From positions 49,635-113,634 of the forward strand of contig JBBHKE010002402.1 of NCBI GenBank assembly GCA_037447655.1: a DNA stretch of 64,000 nucleotides. Reading direction: 5' to 3'. Shown here in pieces: positions 21,860 to 33,772 of the stretch (its first letter is position 1; each line of letters opens with the position of its first letter). The position numbers and the translations under genes were made by a program. The notes beneath the pieces were generated by a model, which was not told the origin of the DNA, searched no databases, and saw only the letters and a program-made list of their open reading frames with translations. Origin of the DNA: Zygnema cylindricum (lineage: Eukaryota; Streptophyta; Zygnematophyceae; Zygnematales; Zygnemataceae).

Positions 21860-22537
21860 CCGAATTGAGCGAACAAACAGCCTTATAGCACTTTCTCATG
21901 CGATAAGTAAGGGTTTTTTTTTGTAGTTTTCCTCCAAAACTTAGCCCGCAACGATAAAATCCGCAACCGTACCAAAAAAATGAAATTACCACAATATAAT
22001 TTCATCACTTTCAAACTTCAAATTTACTGCAATTTGTCGTCTAGCGCGTTTCGACCCACTTTGGCGTTCCTCCAGCTCATCTTCAAACTTCTACTCAAAT
22101 CACCTCGCGAGATGATTTTAACTAAAGTTCCATGCTATGAACGAATAGGCAAACGTTGTCGCACGAGTCGGAGGTTTTTAAAAAAAATTGTGCGTGGAGT
22201 TCAAAAAAAAAAAACCCACTTCACGTTTACAGCCTGTGCGTACTTTTTCCAGTGCTTATTTCCGTGCACCTTTTTACATACAGGGCCTAGAGGGGTCTCC
22301 CCTAACGGACGCAATTTCGTCAAAAGCAAATTCCGTGAAGGCGCCTCCCTCCTTCCCCCTCATACCTTTCTGAACTTTCTTCCTCGTAAACCCTCTCTCA
22401 AACACACGCATTTTCACGTATACCTGTCGGCAAGTGGGACGACAAAGAACGAAACCACATTTTTGTGCGACAACATAAAGTATTTTAAGCTTTCTTCAAA
22501 ATAAATAGCAAATCATATATTCTTCACTTATTTAGAG

Positions 22538-22687
22538 TTACACGAGACAAAGAGATAGAGACTGAGACACGAGATAGAGAGACACGAGACAGAAAGGCCA
22601 AAACAGAGAGATGGAGAGTCACAAGACAGAGAGAGAAAGGAAAAAACAGAGAGATAGAGAGTCACAAGAGAGAGAGATAGAGAAAAT
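22538..22687 (+). repeat. GA-rich simple sequence
   Basis: Degenerate units of gagatagagagac/acacgagac over about 150 bases. One strand is almost purely purine. Confidence 0.75.
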
Positions 22688-22979
22688 GGTAATTGTTGTT
22701 GATTAGTCTTGAAATTTGTGAAGCTTGCAAGTACTTGTTTATTTTGGGAAAATGGAGGAAAATGAGTGGTTGGTTGTCGAAATAGAGGCTCTCCAATTAA
22801 TATTTTTCCAAGGGTGTCACGAAGGAGACATATATGGAGCATACAAAGATTTTAATGTGGTCCTAACTCCTATTTTTTTTTTTTTTTGGGAACAACCGAG
22901 TTTTTCCCCTTTATTGGGCAGAAAAGAGATCTCATTGCACTATCTGGATATGTTTTCTACCTATTTTTCCAAAAATGAG

Positions 22980-23143
22980 TAAAGAGGATGGTGAAAAAAA
23001 AACCAACACGAGATGGCACAGAAGAGAAGGGCAGATTGTGGAGGAACTGAGCAAGTACGGCAGTCTCCACGTTGACAATGTGGCGTACAAACATTACGAA
23101 TTCACAAAAACTGTACAACATGCGGTTGAACGTCTCAAATTGT
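22980..23143 (+). other. Possible small coding segment
   Basis: The frame reads KTNTRWHRREGQIVEELSKY, then HVDNVAYKHYEFTKTVQHAV, ending in LKL and a stop. The composition is protein-like, but I recognise no family. It may be an exon remnant or chance. Confidence 0.2.
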
Positions 23144-23345
23144 AGCTGCTTGGAAGTTTTGCAAGATTTTGTGTACTACATAATCCGTCACGAGTTTCGT
23201 ACACGTCTACCATATGTCACTTTTTAAAGTAACAATTTCATATGTTTCATCGAAACGCAAGTAGTAAGGAAATTCTTTGTTAAGAAAAAGTAACAAGACT
23301 AAGTTTCGGTTACATGGGAAAGTGCCCTTATTTGCAATTTTCTAA

Positions 23346-23695
23346 ACATTTTCATAGGCAGTTTTTGTTTATATATTTTTAATTTTTGCTTGTCGGGAGC
23401 ACACACAAGCAGATAACAAGTCGACAGGAATTTCCTGGGCTATCCCAAACCTGGAGCTTTCGGGTCTATATTGAATAGTCATTGCAATGTGCAACGCATC
23501 GAGAGTCGCTATTTGGCCCACTGATTAAATAAAAGAGCTATCCAAATGATCCAAAAAATGTTGTGTATATCACGTACATGAATTAAATGTAAACTTCATT
23601 GCAAAACATGCGATGGAAAAAACTATCAAGGCATAGAAGGGATAAAAAAATGAAAAATGTACCATCTAAAGAATACAAAAGCTAAGTGAGACCAG
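23346..23695. other. Spacer, nothing recognised
   Basis: No ORF, repeat or RNA gene could be identified. Confidence 0.4.
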
Positions 23696-23818
23696 TGTAG
23701 AAACTAATGGTTTTATTAGTATTTTCTAGGTCTGAAAAGAAATATAGAAGTCGAGGCAGTCTATCTCTAACTTCTCTCTCCAACTCTCAAACTTGTCGCA
23801 GTCACTGAGAAATTGGAG
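23696..23818 (+). repeat. Fragment of a B-family LTR
   Basis: From tgtagaaactaatgg to gagaaattggaga it matches the first 130 bases of the solo LTR at 10189. It then stops abruptly at the LINE-like relic. It is a truncated insertion. Confidence 0.7.
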
Positions 23819-24330
23819 ACCTTAACAAACCAAAGTCCACAACCTCAAAGATCGTGAATGTGGACTAGTCCCTTGGTGAAAAATATGGGTGGCCCCACGT
23901 ATCATCGACCACTATGCTTTAGCGTCAGAGTGCTTGCGTTTGTTGATAGCAATTGAGACATGCTAACGGTAAGAAGCGGCGAGCATGCTTAGGGGAGCAC
24001 ACCCTCAACCGTAGATTCAATGTTTTTCGCGCACAACTCTGTAGGAAATTGTCAAAAAAATCTGTGAAATGCAAACAATCTCCAGTAGAACCAGAAAAGT
24101 TCGATCTCGGTGAGCGTAATCTCGTTCCTTTGAAGCCATTAGGTCTCTTGGCATCAATCCGTATGCAATGTCGTAAGAGAAAAACGTGGGTTCTACTTGG
24201 AACTTTGAGAACCACATCATCCAAGGCTCTCCCAAAGACGTGGAGGAGAACAAAGTCAACCTACGCAAGGAGCGAGGAGGGAGTATATGTGAAGCCTCTC
24301 ATTTCAAGTTGTACCGCGCTTTAGTACCAA
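23819..24330 (-). pseudogene. LINE-like C-terminus relic, second copy
   Basis: Minus-strand counterpart of 16510-16950. It has a LDDVVLKVPSRTH segment (compare LGDVVLTNPTRTH), SKERDYAHRD, a segment aligning with the FG.LDKSFDDF region, and VHIHDL.GCG just before the LTR fragment. Stops and shifts disrupt it throughout. It shows that the relic at 455-997 and 16263-16950 belongs to a repeat family. Confidence 0.55.
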
Positions 24331-25069
24331 GGGCAATGCTTTCGAAAACAAGTTATTTTCCCATCTAAATTCCTCTAAGTGATTAAATCCTACATGAACA
24401 GAGGCCAGATATAAGAAGATCAAAAGAAAAATACGGATTGAATCTTAACTCCTACGCCTTGTCTGCAAAACTGACATATTCGCTTCCAATCACTATGCAT
24501 CTTCACCCCAAGTAGCACCCTTAACTTACAACAATAATGCTCAAGCATGTCAATTCAGATGCACAACAGCGACCAAGTCTCACAAGACAAGCTAATTGGC
24601 GAGAGGTTGGAGCCTTCTCTAGTATGTTAGCTCAACCTTAAGATATAAACAAAACTCAAAATTTATGTTGAAATCAAAATGAAATAATACCAAACAATAG
24701 TGAACATTTGAGCGAACACGATTGATACGTGAATCCGCATATTGACTCCTCACAAACTCTTTGTTCAAATTGTTTGAGACATGCAAAGACGTTCTTGTAT
24801 ATGTTGGTCAGGTGTTACCCTTCCTTCACATGACTCTTGAGGTCATTCAAGGTTGAGTTTGAGGATGATTTGGCATAACTTATTTGGGGCTCAAAAAGCG
24901 AAAACGACAACTTCCAATTTGACACTAAGTTTGAAGGTGATGTAAATTGATTAGTTTGTACAAAGAAACTTTGTCGCCTTGATTGTCACCAAATCATGCA
25001 CAAATTGGCATTGAGTGCGTATGTGTTTTGTGTTATTGTAAAACACAAGATTTTTCGACCAACCTTCTA
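24331..25069. other. Spacer, nothing recognised
   Basis: No protein motif, tandem repeat or inverted repeat was found by reading both strands. Confidence 0.4.
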
Positions 25070-26460
25070 TAGCTCAAACTCTCGGAATAAGAGTTAGACA
25101 AGCAATGGATACTTGCAACTCATGCCACATCTCCTTGATCCAACTAGACGCTTTCGATGAAAACCACGTTGCCATGCGCCATGATTACGTCGAACTCCAC
25201 CCAACTATCGGCTCTAGTCGCAAACTCCACAACTTTGTTGCACCTTCGAAAACAAATGCGTAATCGAATTTTGATTTCCAAAATCAAAATCGTCGACCCA
25301 ATCTTTGTTGCAATACCAATACACTCCAAGGATTGAGTACCTGACCTAAAGGTAAGCCCCAAATTTTGTTGTGTCGACCAAATACCGAACGATCTTTTTG
25401 GCCTCCAAATGTATAATTTTTGGCGCTTGACAAAAAATGGCACACGGTTGAAGGGGCGACCAAAATTTATGGTGTGCTAACATTGAGGTACATAGGAAAG
25501 CCCATTGCCTCATGAAATGATACGTTGACGGTTTCTTCTTCAAACATCTAAATTTGTAAATTCGCATCTGATTGAGTAGAAAGGGATTTCCCGTTGAGCA
25601 TGGAAAACCGCTCCAAAATCTCTTTACACTATTACCCTTGGCTCAACTTAATGAACCCCTCCTTATCAGTAATCGCCTTGTTTCTCCAAAACTTCGGGCA
25701 CCTTTATATACATCTCTTTCTGTAATTCTCCATTTAAAAATGTTGTTTCAATGTTCTTTTGATGGACGTGCTAGTTCCCGAATGACGCAAGTACAATAGT
25801 CATCCATAGCGGGTCAGTTTTCACTACGGGAGCATAAGCCTCAGTAAGATCGATTCTTTTCTTACGTTGGAATTCCTTCTATACTAGCCACGCCTTGCAA
25901 TTTACGACTTCGCCTGACGTGCTGGTTTTGGTCTTGAAAACCAAGTTCGCATATACCACACTATTTCGCTCGGGTAGATTTACTTTTTCGAATGTAGGAT
26001 TGTCCACCACGCAGTTGAAATCCTTCTCCCATCTCTTTTTCCCTTTCGGCTGGCCTCCTCACCTCCCCTTAAGATTGAGGGTCATCGTTGAATTTTTTTG
26101 TTAGTGACGCATCCAAAATAAAAACTTGTGAATATGACACATCTTCTTCTTTCCAATCACAGGAAAGCCTTTCCGGTTTCTTCTCCCACGTAATTTCAAG
26201 ATCTCCTTTGGACGAGTTTTTATTTTTCCTCCTCTTACTCCGGTTTGTACCTCCTTTAGGTTCGTTTTTGAATATTATTTGGAGCTTTACGATTTTTGGG
26301 TGTTAGGCGGCGCTCAGGAATTAAGCGTTCCATTGTTTGGACTATCATTTTCAATATATTTCCATCATTTTTCTTCAATTTCCCCCTCCGAATGTGGATG
26401 TGCGGTTCCTCATCCGATCCTGTATCTGCGATATGGCTTATATTTTTTTTCATATTTTCA
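25070..26460 (-). pseudogene. Copia RT and RNase H relic (family H)
   Basis: On the minus strand the order is conserved although many frames are broken. NPTFEKVNLPERNSV is the 'WELVDLPPGK' region, near 26000. LTEAYAPVVKTDP lies near 25830-25870, QKNIETTFLNGELQKEMYI near 25730-25770, and KKIVRYLVDTTKFGAYL near 25346-25400. These are successive motifs of a copia RVT_2 domain, followed by a degraded RNase H. No LTRs were found. The relic is older and differs from A, B, D and F. Confidence 0.65.
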
Positions 26461-26559
26461 TCTGACTATAACATGTCATTCTTTCAAAATATCAACAGTT
26501 GGTAGGATCGATGGCAACTATGGTCATTATGTAAACTAAGCGCGGTTAGAAAATGATTA

Positions 26560-26757
26560 AATTCCCAATAGAACCCTCCAGAATTGACCGATTATAGTTT
26601 AGCCTTTTGTAAAAACACATGGGTGTTGAGTTTCCAATAGAACCCACCAAAACCGACCAAGTTTTAGCCTTTGTAAAAATACACGTAGATCTTGAATTTC
26701 CGATAAAACCCAGTGGAACCAACCAATTTTTAGCCTTAAAAATACATCTAAGTCAGA
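26560..26757 (+). repeat. Three-copy 67-bp minisatellite
   Basis: Units start at about 26560, 26629 and 26695. Each has ttccaatagaaccc, then accgacca, then tttagcctt and aaaaatacac, with increasing divergence. Confidence 0.7.
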
Positions 26758-27437
26758 CTACAAATTAATATTCTAGCCATCATAGTTTCTCAGGATGGTG
26801 AGGACAAAGAGCTTCTCGACCAAATCCAATCCAATCTATCACGATATACAACATAAAAAAAAACCAAAATATAAAACAAATATAATAGCAATTAAAAGCA
26901 CTTTAAATTTAGCACTTTCCATGACAGCCATTCATTTGATACAAACGTGGAAGAAGAGAGGGAGAAGAAGAGGGGAGAAAAAGAGGCACAAAAGAGGGAT
27001 AATTGAAAGAAGAGGGAGAGGAGCAGGCAGAAGAAGGGAGGGAGAGGGAGAGGGAGAGACAATTCTACTAGAATACAAAGAGCAGAATTTCTGCCTCTGA
27101 AGTTGTGAAGTGTATAAGTGCATGAAAATCTGACAGAAAAGCAACTAATCTGCAAAAAAAAAATAATGCCAGGAAATGCAGTCCCCTTGTTCTCTCAAAA
27201 TTCGCCTAAAACAGGTACCAATAATCTTTTTTTTGGTTGCATTTCCAAAACTTTTGACAGGGCAGCAAAATCGTGCACAACACAGTAAATGGTCGTCCAA
27301 TATATATCCTACTTAGTTTAGGTCTTGTCCTATAAATAACGAGCCAAGAACGCAATGAAATAACAAGAAAAAATGGGACGATGCTACACCCCCACATTTT
27401 TTTTTCTCAAAATCTATCTAACGACAGTTGTCTCTAT
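26758..27437. other. Region downstream of Rubisco activase
   Basis: It holds a purine-only stretch (about 26940-27062, gagggag-type units) and the presumed 3' UTR of the activase gene up to 27437. No separate gene is recognised. Confidence 0.5.
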
Positions 27438-30400
27438 CTACCTTCGGCCGCGTCCTCTTCCCCTGATACCTCTCACTGGCGACCTGGACCTTGACCGGAC
27501 CTGCACCACTTCCGGCTCCCCAAAATCGTACACACAGCTTCCGTCGTCGCTTCGAGCCGTCGGATCAAAGTTGACAGCGTTGGGATCGGCACATCCCTCT
27601 TTTACCGGAACCGGGAATTGCTGGGCCATTTTTCCTGCAACATTCAGAAAAAAACAAAAATGTGAGGACTCGAATGGACATTTTAGAATCAAATGGAGAT
27701 GCTTGACAGCATGTTTCCAGAGTTACTGAGATTCCAGGCTGTGTTAAAACCGAGGGTTTTCTAAAACTACACCGTCAATTGCTATTAGCTTTAAGGAATA
27801 ATAAATATGGAAGGGTCTATATTGGTATGACACTTATTTTAGTGTCGATAAATACATTGTCCGTCCAAATGACATGGACAATTGTGGACCACATAAAATG
27901 GGCGTTCAAAAAAAGAAATTGGTGTCAATAACACCCTTGTATATTCAAAAGGCAAAAAAAGTCACGACAGAATAGTGTTATTAACGACAATAGCAAAAAA
28001 GATGTACTCCCATGGATTTTCACTGGAGAGACTGGTCTAGCTGAGAAAAATACTAGAAAAACCTTCAATAGCAAGTCCGATCCCAAATGAGAAGACAACA
28101 TCCATGTCCACATAACCCATGTGCAAACCCACAGTGTGACAAAAAACCTTGTATAACTCAGTAATTCGTTCAAATTTTACATCACTTACCCGCAAAGAAA
28201 GAACCCTGCTTGATGGCGTCGTCATTTGCATTTCCCAAAGCAGCTCCCTCCAGATATTGGTCGGCAAGCTGCACACGCTTCACATTCTCCTGTTCCGCTA
28301 CCAGCATGTTTCCGTAACCCATCAACAACTGGAGGTTCATGGGGGGTTGATCAAACTGAGGCGGGCCCTCACGAGCATTCACGAGCCTCTTGCCGATGTT
28401 CTCCACACCGACCTCGGCCACCCATTTGCGAACCTCATCGTCGTAAACACGAGCTCTCAGGGCACCAAAGAAATCTGCACCACAAACCCATAGTTCGCGC
28501 TTTGGGCTTTTGTGTGCGCATTAAGTCAGCTTCGACTAAAAGCTTTGGGTTAAGGTTGAGCTTTATGTTTGAGCTTTCAATTTGACCTTTAAATTTGAGC
28601 CTTCAGTTTTATATTTGAGCTTCAAGCTTAAGCTTCAATATGAGCTTTATGTTTAAGTCTGAGATTTATGTTTAAGCTTTAAGTATAAGGTTGAGCCTTA
28701 AGTTTAAGTTTGAAGTTTCGAGTTGAAGGTTTTTGATTTTTACGGTTTTTAAGTGACAATTAAAACAAAAAGAAAAAGATTTATGATGCATTTGATACCA
28801 TAAGTTGGGGCTGGTATTGAAAACTAAAATAAAATAAAAAAACTCTTAAAGAAAAGACAAAAACGACGTTCTCAAAACTTATTTATTTGTTTTGTGGAGA
28901 GGCTAAAGGAGAAACAATATGTGAATTACTAAAATATGTTGTTCACAAATTAATATAGCTGAAGACGGCTGCAAATGGAAAAAATAGCACAACATCAAAT
29001 GTATACAGAAGAAATTAAAGTCCATACAGTTGGTACGCAAAACGAGTTTGAAAAAAAAAAGGCTTTCCAGGATAATTGGGAACTAACCGATAGACTGTCC
29101 TGGGAAAGAATCCACAATCGTGACAACATCCTCTTCAGGCACATTATCAAGACGAAAAATTCCCTTACAAACACCGATACGATCGTCACGAGTAGGTGCC
29201 CAGTAAAACTTCTCCATACGACCATCACGAATGAGAGGGGCATAGAGTGTGGAGAAATCATTTCCAGTGACAATGATTGGCACGCGAGGAATCTCCTCCT
29301 TATTGTAACTGAGACAGGGAGGAAATCAAACAAATAAAGAAAATGTAGAGTTCAGATTTCCCTTGCTACACAGAAAATGGTAAGAGAAAAATGCTAACAG
29401 GTGATCTCCAGAAGAAGCCTAATACAGAACAGACTGAAAGAAAAAGGCACGGGCTTTCCGAAGTTTTTAAAAACTTACATCACTGAAACAACTGAATAAA
29501 CTGATTTATTATGAGACAGGTGCATGTTAACTGTTTGTGTGCAGGAATAAACCGAATGTGCAAGAAAGAAAGCTGACACAAATGCACTTCCTCCACAGCA
29601 TTTTTTGCTTGGACCATGCCAACTTGTGTACAAATCCAGTTCCGTACATGTACACACGCCAAAATAATTTTGCACAAGGGATTGACAGGGGAGGAACTTT
29701 GTTGTTTCACTACAGAGTCGAACTAAAACCTACTTATACCGTTTTACTAGGCTTTTCATGTTTTCCAGGTGGTTTACCTGTTTGTTCCTGCATTTTTTTC
29801 ATACTCGGCAAAAATACTCACACGACATTCTTATTCTGTTTTCCATAAAATACTCACATTCCAGGGAGCTGGACGTTAGTGGGGCTGTCAGCAATATTCA
29901 TAAGAGTGGCGTTGACCATCTGGTTGTTGACTGTGTACTGAGTCGTTCCTCCCATTCGTCCAGCACCAGCATCGAGATCGTTGATAAAGAGACAACACAT
30001 TTTTCCCTTCTTGATGATGTCTGAGGCCTCGCGGTAACGCTGTCTAATCAGTTTCGCTGGCTCTCCAGCATTGCCCGATTCTAATTCTCCGGCACTCATC
30101 ATAATAGGGCTGCAAAAAAAGTAAAGCAGGCATCAGTTGAAATAACTAAAATAGAAACTACAGAAACAGACAATAGTAACATCGGCAGATTCTAGCTCTG
30201 CAGCACTTGTCGTGATCGGACTGCAAAATTAAGCCAGAGCAGCTAAAATAAAAAATAAAAATACTAAAACATACAACAGTCCAAATTACAAATAAAAACT
30301 ACTGATGATCCATACGCCATTCGAGTGAGGATTGACTGCCCCATTCAAAAATAAGATCTCAGAAAAGCAACCATGTTAACATGAAAACGTAAGTCCTTCA

Positions 30401-32702
30401 CCTCTTTCTCAAGACATGTATGACAAATCTTTATCCCAGAAATGCGATGGTGCTTCAAACACACAAAGGAGCGATGAGATTCTTGACCATAGCATGAAAT
30501 GGTATGCACTGATCTTAGAAACAATACCACAGAAAGTCAGCAGGCACTCACATTCCAACACATATGTCAAAAAATAACTATGTTTTGAGAAATTGACAAC
30601 ACACCTAATTCCAAGCTTAGCGAAAATCAGCTCTGCCTGGAAGGATTTGCCCTGTCCTTTGCCTCCCCAAACTCCAAGAATCAAAGGCACCTGGACCAAA
30701 GAAACTCGATTGAACCCAGCTTTAGAACAGAATAAGAAAAGAAAAAAAGGCAACAAATTTTTCTAGTCCTCTTGTGAAAGTTTCACTGCTTCCCATAGGT
30801 GACATTGACCGGACATGATTATCGGCATACCCTGACAGCCAGAATAACCAAAGAAACCAAAAAAAAGAGTTACCTTGATGTTAGGAAGCTTCATGAAGTT
30901 CTTGGCCAAGTGGACAACGATCTTGTCCATGAAAGCTGGTGCGATGTAGTATCCGTCCATGGTGTTGTCCCACTGGAGACTGCAAACAACCAGGCATGGT
31001 GTTGCTCAGCTCAACCTCAGAGGAAGGATAGAGACGAAAGAGAGAGAAAGAAGGGAAAGAGAGAGGACAGAAAGAGGTTGGACATTTTGTGGATCCTCAT
31101 GCTGAAAGACAGCAAAAAGACAGCATGCAGAGTAAGGATATATAGAGAGACAAAGGTTGTGTTACAAAAAAGACACTATCAAGCTTTTAAAGACATTAAA
31201 CAGTCAAATAACTTATCGTTTTGCACATGGTCAAGCGAGAAGCCTGGAGAATGTAAGAGAGCGAGAAAGTCAAAGATTCTACATGTACGCACATGTGAAT
31301 ATATACGTTGTACGGCAACTGTGAATGGATCATAGTCCAAGTGCAAAAATAGGGGAGAAATTGTTTTAGCACATTTGAACTTTTGCATAGATCCGAAAAA
31401 AAAAATGAAAATCTGAACTTATACAGCAGCTATCAACTACTTACGTTCGTTGTCCCTGACTGATATAGTCATAGCTTGACATGATAGCAGTTGCCGTACC
31501 GTCTCCCCAGCCGCCCTATTGACATGTTGACGATAAAAATGTCAAACAAAAAAAAAATGCTAAAGAGTTGCAATATGTTGTAATAAGCTGTAAAAAGTGC
31601 ATTAAATATATGGACAACGTCAAGTTGGAGCGGAAGACGATAAACTTTAAACGATTGCTAAACAGCTGTAATAAGCTTGCAATAAACTCCAATTAAAAAC
31701 AGCCATAGACATCTTGATAACCCCAAGCTGGAATAAAAAATAAAACCTTTCAAGCAACAAAAAAAAATCAAGTGATAAAAGCTGCTGCAATAAACCGCAA
31801 TAAAAAAATATCATTGACAATTAAATCGCAACATCAAGAACGCATTTCTAAACAAAATAGCAAGGCGACGAAACGTCTAGCAAGCAGACAAACTTTGTCC
31901 AATAGTATGCCCACTTTGCAGGAGAAAGATACTCTTTGCAGAGAAAATTTACAATGAAATAAAATAGTAATGAAAATGAAAACTTCATTCGAATCCATTT
32001 CTCAATTCAACAATGAAGTTACCTGAAAGAGGGTATCCACCATTCCCTTTCCCCTAGCAATATCTTGCTGATCATCTGACGTGTCGTTCCCAAGTCTTCC
32101 CCATTTGTCATTTGTTGCACAGACAGTTCTTGCTTCACAGTGAGATAGTCCGAAGGATGACGCCACAGATTTTTTTCCATTGGATCCCAAAAAAACAGTG
32201 CTCGGAGAAGATTTTGCCTTGGAGCTGTTAGTTGCTGTCACGGCTTCGTTAATCTGCAGAAACGACAGAAACAACAAGTGTGAGGGAATGTTTTGGATTT
32301 GTAGCTGTGACTGTGACTGTGACTGTGACTTCCTGTCAGAGCTAAAATAATCTGCAATAATAAGCAACAAAGTACGATCAAGCTAAAATGAAAATGTCCT
32401 ACACTGATCAGAAAATAGACTCACCACTACAGATTAGTTTTATAACAATCATGACTAATAGCAAAATCCACTCCATCAGATTTGAACTGTCAGGTGATAA
32501 ACAATTAACATTCAGTGCTTATCAGCCTGCAATAAATCAAGGAATACACAAATAAACCAAACAAGTAAATCTTTTGAAACTAAAAATGTAATAATTCCAA
32601 CAATTCAATAATAGGCTGGTCAAATCTTTGCACAGACCGCTGAGTTGAGCATACCTTGCCAGCTGGCAGCACGGCCTGGAGAGTGGCGGCTGAACACGCC
32701 AT
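27438..32702 (-). CDS. RCA: Rubisco activase, chloroplast, long redox-type form
   Basis: AAA+ ATPase that removes sugar-phosphate inhibitors from Rubisco in the chloroplast stroma. Nine coding exons on the minus strand: 32655-32702, 32023-32253, 31445-31515, 30874-30979, 30605-30690, 29858-30109, 29088-29308, 28190-28474, 27438-27634. All introns fit GT-AG, and joined they give 498 codons. Residues 1 to about 70 ([16 protein letters not shown]...) form a transit peptide, and DISDDQQDI-like text opens the mature protein. Walker A GGKGQGKS is at 161-168, Walker [11 protein letters not shown] at 220-229. The redox cysteines of the alpha form are at 448 and 467, with standard 19-residue spacing. 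After VYDF, where known long forms end, 27 more residues follow, rich in RS and RG. Introns carry a MITE and simple repeats. The exon 6/7 join gives Ile where most homologues have Met. Confidence 0.95.
27770..28004. mobile_element. MITE family J copy in last activase intron
   Basis: The left end caccgtcaattgctattag and the right end ttattaacgacaatag...gatg resemble the termini of copy 34101-34592, with TA at both edges. It is only 235 bp, so it has lost internal sequence. It lies wholly within intron 8. Confidence 0.45.
28182..28189 (-). other. Donor site with in-frame stop (short activase form)
   Basis: The donor of the last intron reads gtaagtga. If the intron is kept, translation runs FFAGK and stops at tga (28182-28184). 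That gives a 435-residue protein without the redox extension, like the short beta form that plants make by alternative splicing of this intron. Confidence 0.6.
28530..28730 (-). repeat. Degenerate tttgagctt array in intron 7
   Basis: About 200 bases built from variants of gagctttatgttt, tttgagctt and aagctt at irregular spacing of roughly 10-20 bases. It lies inside activase intron 7. Confidence 0.6.
32304..32329 (-). repeat. Microsatellite gtgact in intron 1
   Basis: Four copies of tgtgac in a row between activase exons 1 and 2. Confidence 0.8.
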
Positions 32703-33245
32703 GGTTATAACTCCTTAAACCTGTTAAAAGGACAACAAAAAATAAGAAAGTGACATATAATACGTCAAAAATCCTGTCCAACAAAAAAAGTAAAGAATGA
32801 AAATGCCGGTCGAGAGTTTCTGATTGGCTCGTACTATTAATGCTTTTCCACGCAGGTCCAGACAGATGCGGCCAAAATTTCAAAGAGTAAAATCAGCAAT
32901 GTCATATATCTACGGACAGAAATTTCAGGAAATAGCAATGACAAGAGTCTAGCTTTACAATGACAATGTGTATTTCCGACATATAACAAATGTACCTAGT
33001 TTACTAGATTTACTAAGGTTATAAAGTTTAACAGGTTTAGTAAGTTTAGTAGGTTGAAGCATAGTAGTATTTCTTACTTTGCGCTTTGCTTCCCTGGAAC
33101 TTTCAGTGCCAATAGAGGCAGCCTTGAAAACCTTTACACTGTAAAATGGACAGCAGCAAAGGAAACCTGCACGTATTGATGCCTTGCAAGCTTTGAAAGA
33201 TTGATGAGTGTAAGCCTTTCTGGCAAAGCACAATCCTCAGCAAGG
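32703..33245 (-). promoter_or_regulatory. Activase 5' UTR with leader intron
   Basis: Just before the start codon the minus strand reads a pyrimidine tract and acceptor (ccttttaacag at 32721), leaving an 18-base leader exon. A donor gcaaa/gtaag lies at 33073-33077. I infer a first non-coding exon of about 33078-33245 and a leader intron of about 357 bases. The transcription start is estimated from the TATA box only. Confidence 0.5.
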
Positions 33246-33271
33246 AGACAGCAGCCACAGAAACAAGTTCC

Positions 33272-33278
33272 TATATAT
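33272..33278 (-). promoter_or_regulatory. TATA box of activase gene
   Basis: The minus strand reads cgatatatagg, the only good TATA match upstream of the leader exon, about 30 bases before the inferred start. Confidence 0.5.
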
Positions 33279-33516
33279 CGGACGGTCAGGATTGTCCTAA
33301 GTTTGTACGACACAGAGATCCGTTTGGGAGTTACTCCAAGCTTCGAAAGTGGATCCTACACTTTATCCTCTATTGAAGGTCTTCAGCCGTCGGTCAGATT
33401 TTGTTGTGCATCTTACACCATGGATTTTGATTGTAATGTCTGATCAGGTTCTAAAGCGCAACACCATCTGGAATCAAAATCGAAAAGATTCACAGAAGTA
33501 TGAATAAACTTCCAGC

Positions 33517-33522
33517 CACGTG
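33517..33522. promoter_or_regulatory. G-box (CACGTG) upstream of activase
   Basis: CACGTG in gccacgtgtc, about 240 bases upstream of the TATA box. G-boxes are common in promoters of light-regulated photosynthesis genes. Function is inferred only from motif and position. Confidence 0.45.
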
Positions 33523-33772
33523 TCTTCTTGTGGTCGTCAATGTGAGGTGGAGGAATTTTAGAAAGGATATGGTTTGGAGTTTATATAATTCACAGATTTC
33601 AATGGTTCGGATAAATTCCGAAGCTTGGAGTTTGAGACATCGTGTCCGTCCTTTCGGAGGTATCCCATGTACGGCATAGAAGTACGCAGTGAACTTGAGG
33701 TACTGTACTACAAGACACTACAGTAATGTACCTATTGGCAATAAAGAAGATCGTACAGATTTTTGTATTAAT

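Larger units (their letters stand above)
21860..23345. repeat. Dispersed repeat family G, copy 2
   Basis: Segments around 21900-22150 (gttttcctccaaaac, ttggcgttcctcc, gattttaactaaagt) and 23200-23330 (cacgagtttcgtac, acatgggaaagtgcc) align loosely with 36240-36500 and 37010-37190, and with 52610-53400. The middle holds GA-rich simple sequence and a possible small coding piece. No intact ORF is visible. Confidence 0.45.

Noticed and set aside
22538-22687. CRISPR-like or spaced repeat array
   Set aside because: Units are short, degenerate purine microsatellites without regular spacers, in a eukaryotic context.
28226-28585. Plus-strand ORFs opposite activase exon 8
   Set aside because: They mirror the GC-richer coding exon on the other strand and have no motif of their own.
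31017-31080. Purine-rich tract as a coding exon of activase
   Set aside because: It lies in intron 3, and joining the flanking exons without it gives the expected protein.
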